From the NCBI GenBank assembly GCA_017512555.1, contig JAFWFE010000045.1, forward strand, positions 62,001 to 126,000: a stretch of 64,000 nt of DNA. The letters are read 5' to 3'. The notes under the pieces were generated by a model. That model had not been told where the DNA came from. It ran no database searches and was given only the letters and a program-made list of their open reading frames with translations. Source of the stretch: Solobacterium sp. (GTDB lineage: Bacteria; Bacillota_I; Bacilli_A; Erysipelotrichales; Erysipelotrichaceae). A program made the position numbers and the translations under genes. Shown in pieces: positions 63,905-64,000 of this stretch. The first letter of the stretch is position 1, and each line of letters begins with the position of its first letter.

Positions 63905-64000
63905 CTATTTGTTCCTGAGCGCTTTCAGGTTTCTGCGTATTTCCGCAAATGTATATTCTTCCCCGTATTCCTCAATCTGACGCAGGATCGCTTCCATGGC
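63905..64000 (-). CDS. C-terminal end of an unidentified gene (partial)
   Basis: The last 31 codons of a minus-strand frame enter from the right edge and end at a TAG (63907-63905). The fragment (QIEEYGEEYTFAEIRRNLKA) is predicted helical. It is too short to identify. Confidence 0.6.
   Translation of the reverse strand, partial: AMEAILRQIEEYGEEYTFAEIRRNLKALRNK

Noticed and set aside
1-64000. CRISPR arrays, insertion sequences, prophage genes, tRNA or rRNA genes
   Set aside because: Scanned by eye; no regularly spaced repeats, transposase or integrase motifs, or tRNA-like cloverleaf with CCA end was recognised.

Overview
The window looks like a chromosomal segment of an anaerobic Gram-positive (Bacillota) bacterium, most likely from the Erysipelotrichia or a close relative. 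This is an inference from gene content. Supporting it are a comG competence operon, an rplU-prp-rpmA-obg block whose L27 keeps the Prp-cleaved N-terminal extension, two T-box leaders, pyruvate phosphate dikinase, an Fe-S L-serine dehydratase, and a trimeric NAD/ferredoxin-linked [FeFe] hydrogenase operon. No tRNA, rRNA, insertion sequence, prophage or CRISPR array was seen. Most of the window is dense core genome.

Layout. 1-2495: comGC (cut by the window edge), comGB, comGA and a small unknown gene, all on the minus strand. 2611-6046: a partner-switching signalling module made of a STAS protein, a membrane PP2C phosphatase fused to an RsbW-like kinase domain, and a STAS domain fused to an aminoglycoside-phosphotransferase-like kinase. 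6148-8676: EF-P with a highly atypical tip loop, then a Glu-rich membrane protein. 8678-9475: an FMN riboswitch and ribU. 9581-13531: tail-anchored protein, cmk, der, gpsA. 13576-16347: PBP1A (minus). 16437-22296: dnaE, a two-component system, an N6-adenine methyltransferase. 22307-27335: M42 peptidase, rplU-prp-rpmA, obg, ruvAB. 27362-29499: MFS carrier, SRAP protein, small membrane protein. 29496-38842: T-box valS, ppdK, glpK, T-box thrS (the enzyme lacks the TGS domain).

38934-48876: a lipoprotein and permease of an ABC importer lead into the hydrogenase operon. The operon encodes the NuoE-, NuoF- and HydA-type subunits of an electron-bifurcating-type hydrogenase. Between them sit six genes that look regulatory (two DRTGG proteins, two HATPase proteins, a PHP protein, and a HydA-like protein with altered H-cluster motifs) and a small 2Fe-2S protein.

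48877-50465: a decayed patch, with a non-coding stretch holding a broken reading frame followed by a C-terminally truncated MocR-type regulator. 50454-64000: proS, guaB, a LysM 5'-nucleotidase, a lipoprotein, an acylphosphatase fusion, an M48 protease with zinc ribbons, GNAT and NUDIX enzymes, folD-fchA, sdaAB, a flavin reductase, a phosphoribosyltransferase-like protein, and a partial gene at the right edge.

The points most worth a second look are: EF-P with Met at the normally modified Lys32 position; the STAS-kinase fusion module; the signalling genes inside the hydrogenase operon; several genes whose start codon lies only 6-10 bases after a -10 box and has no Shine-Dalgarno (probable leaderless mRNAs); ThrRS without its TGS domain; and the decayed MocR locus.
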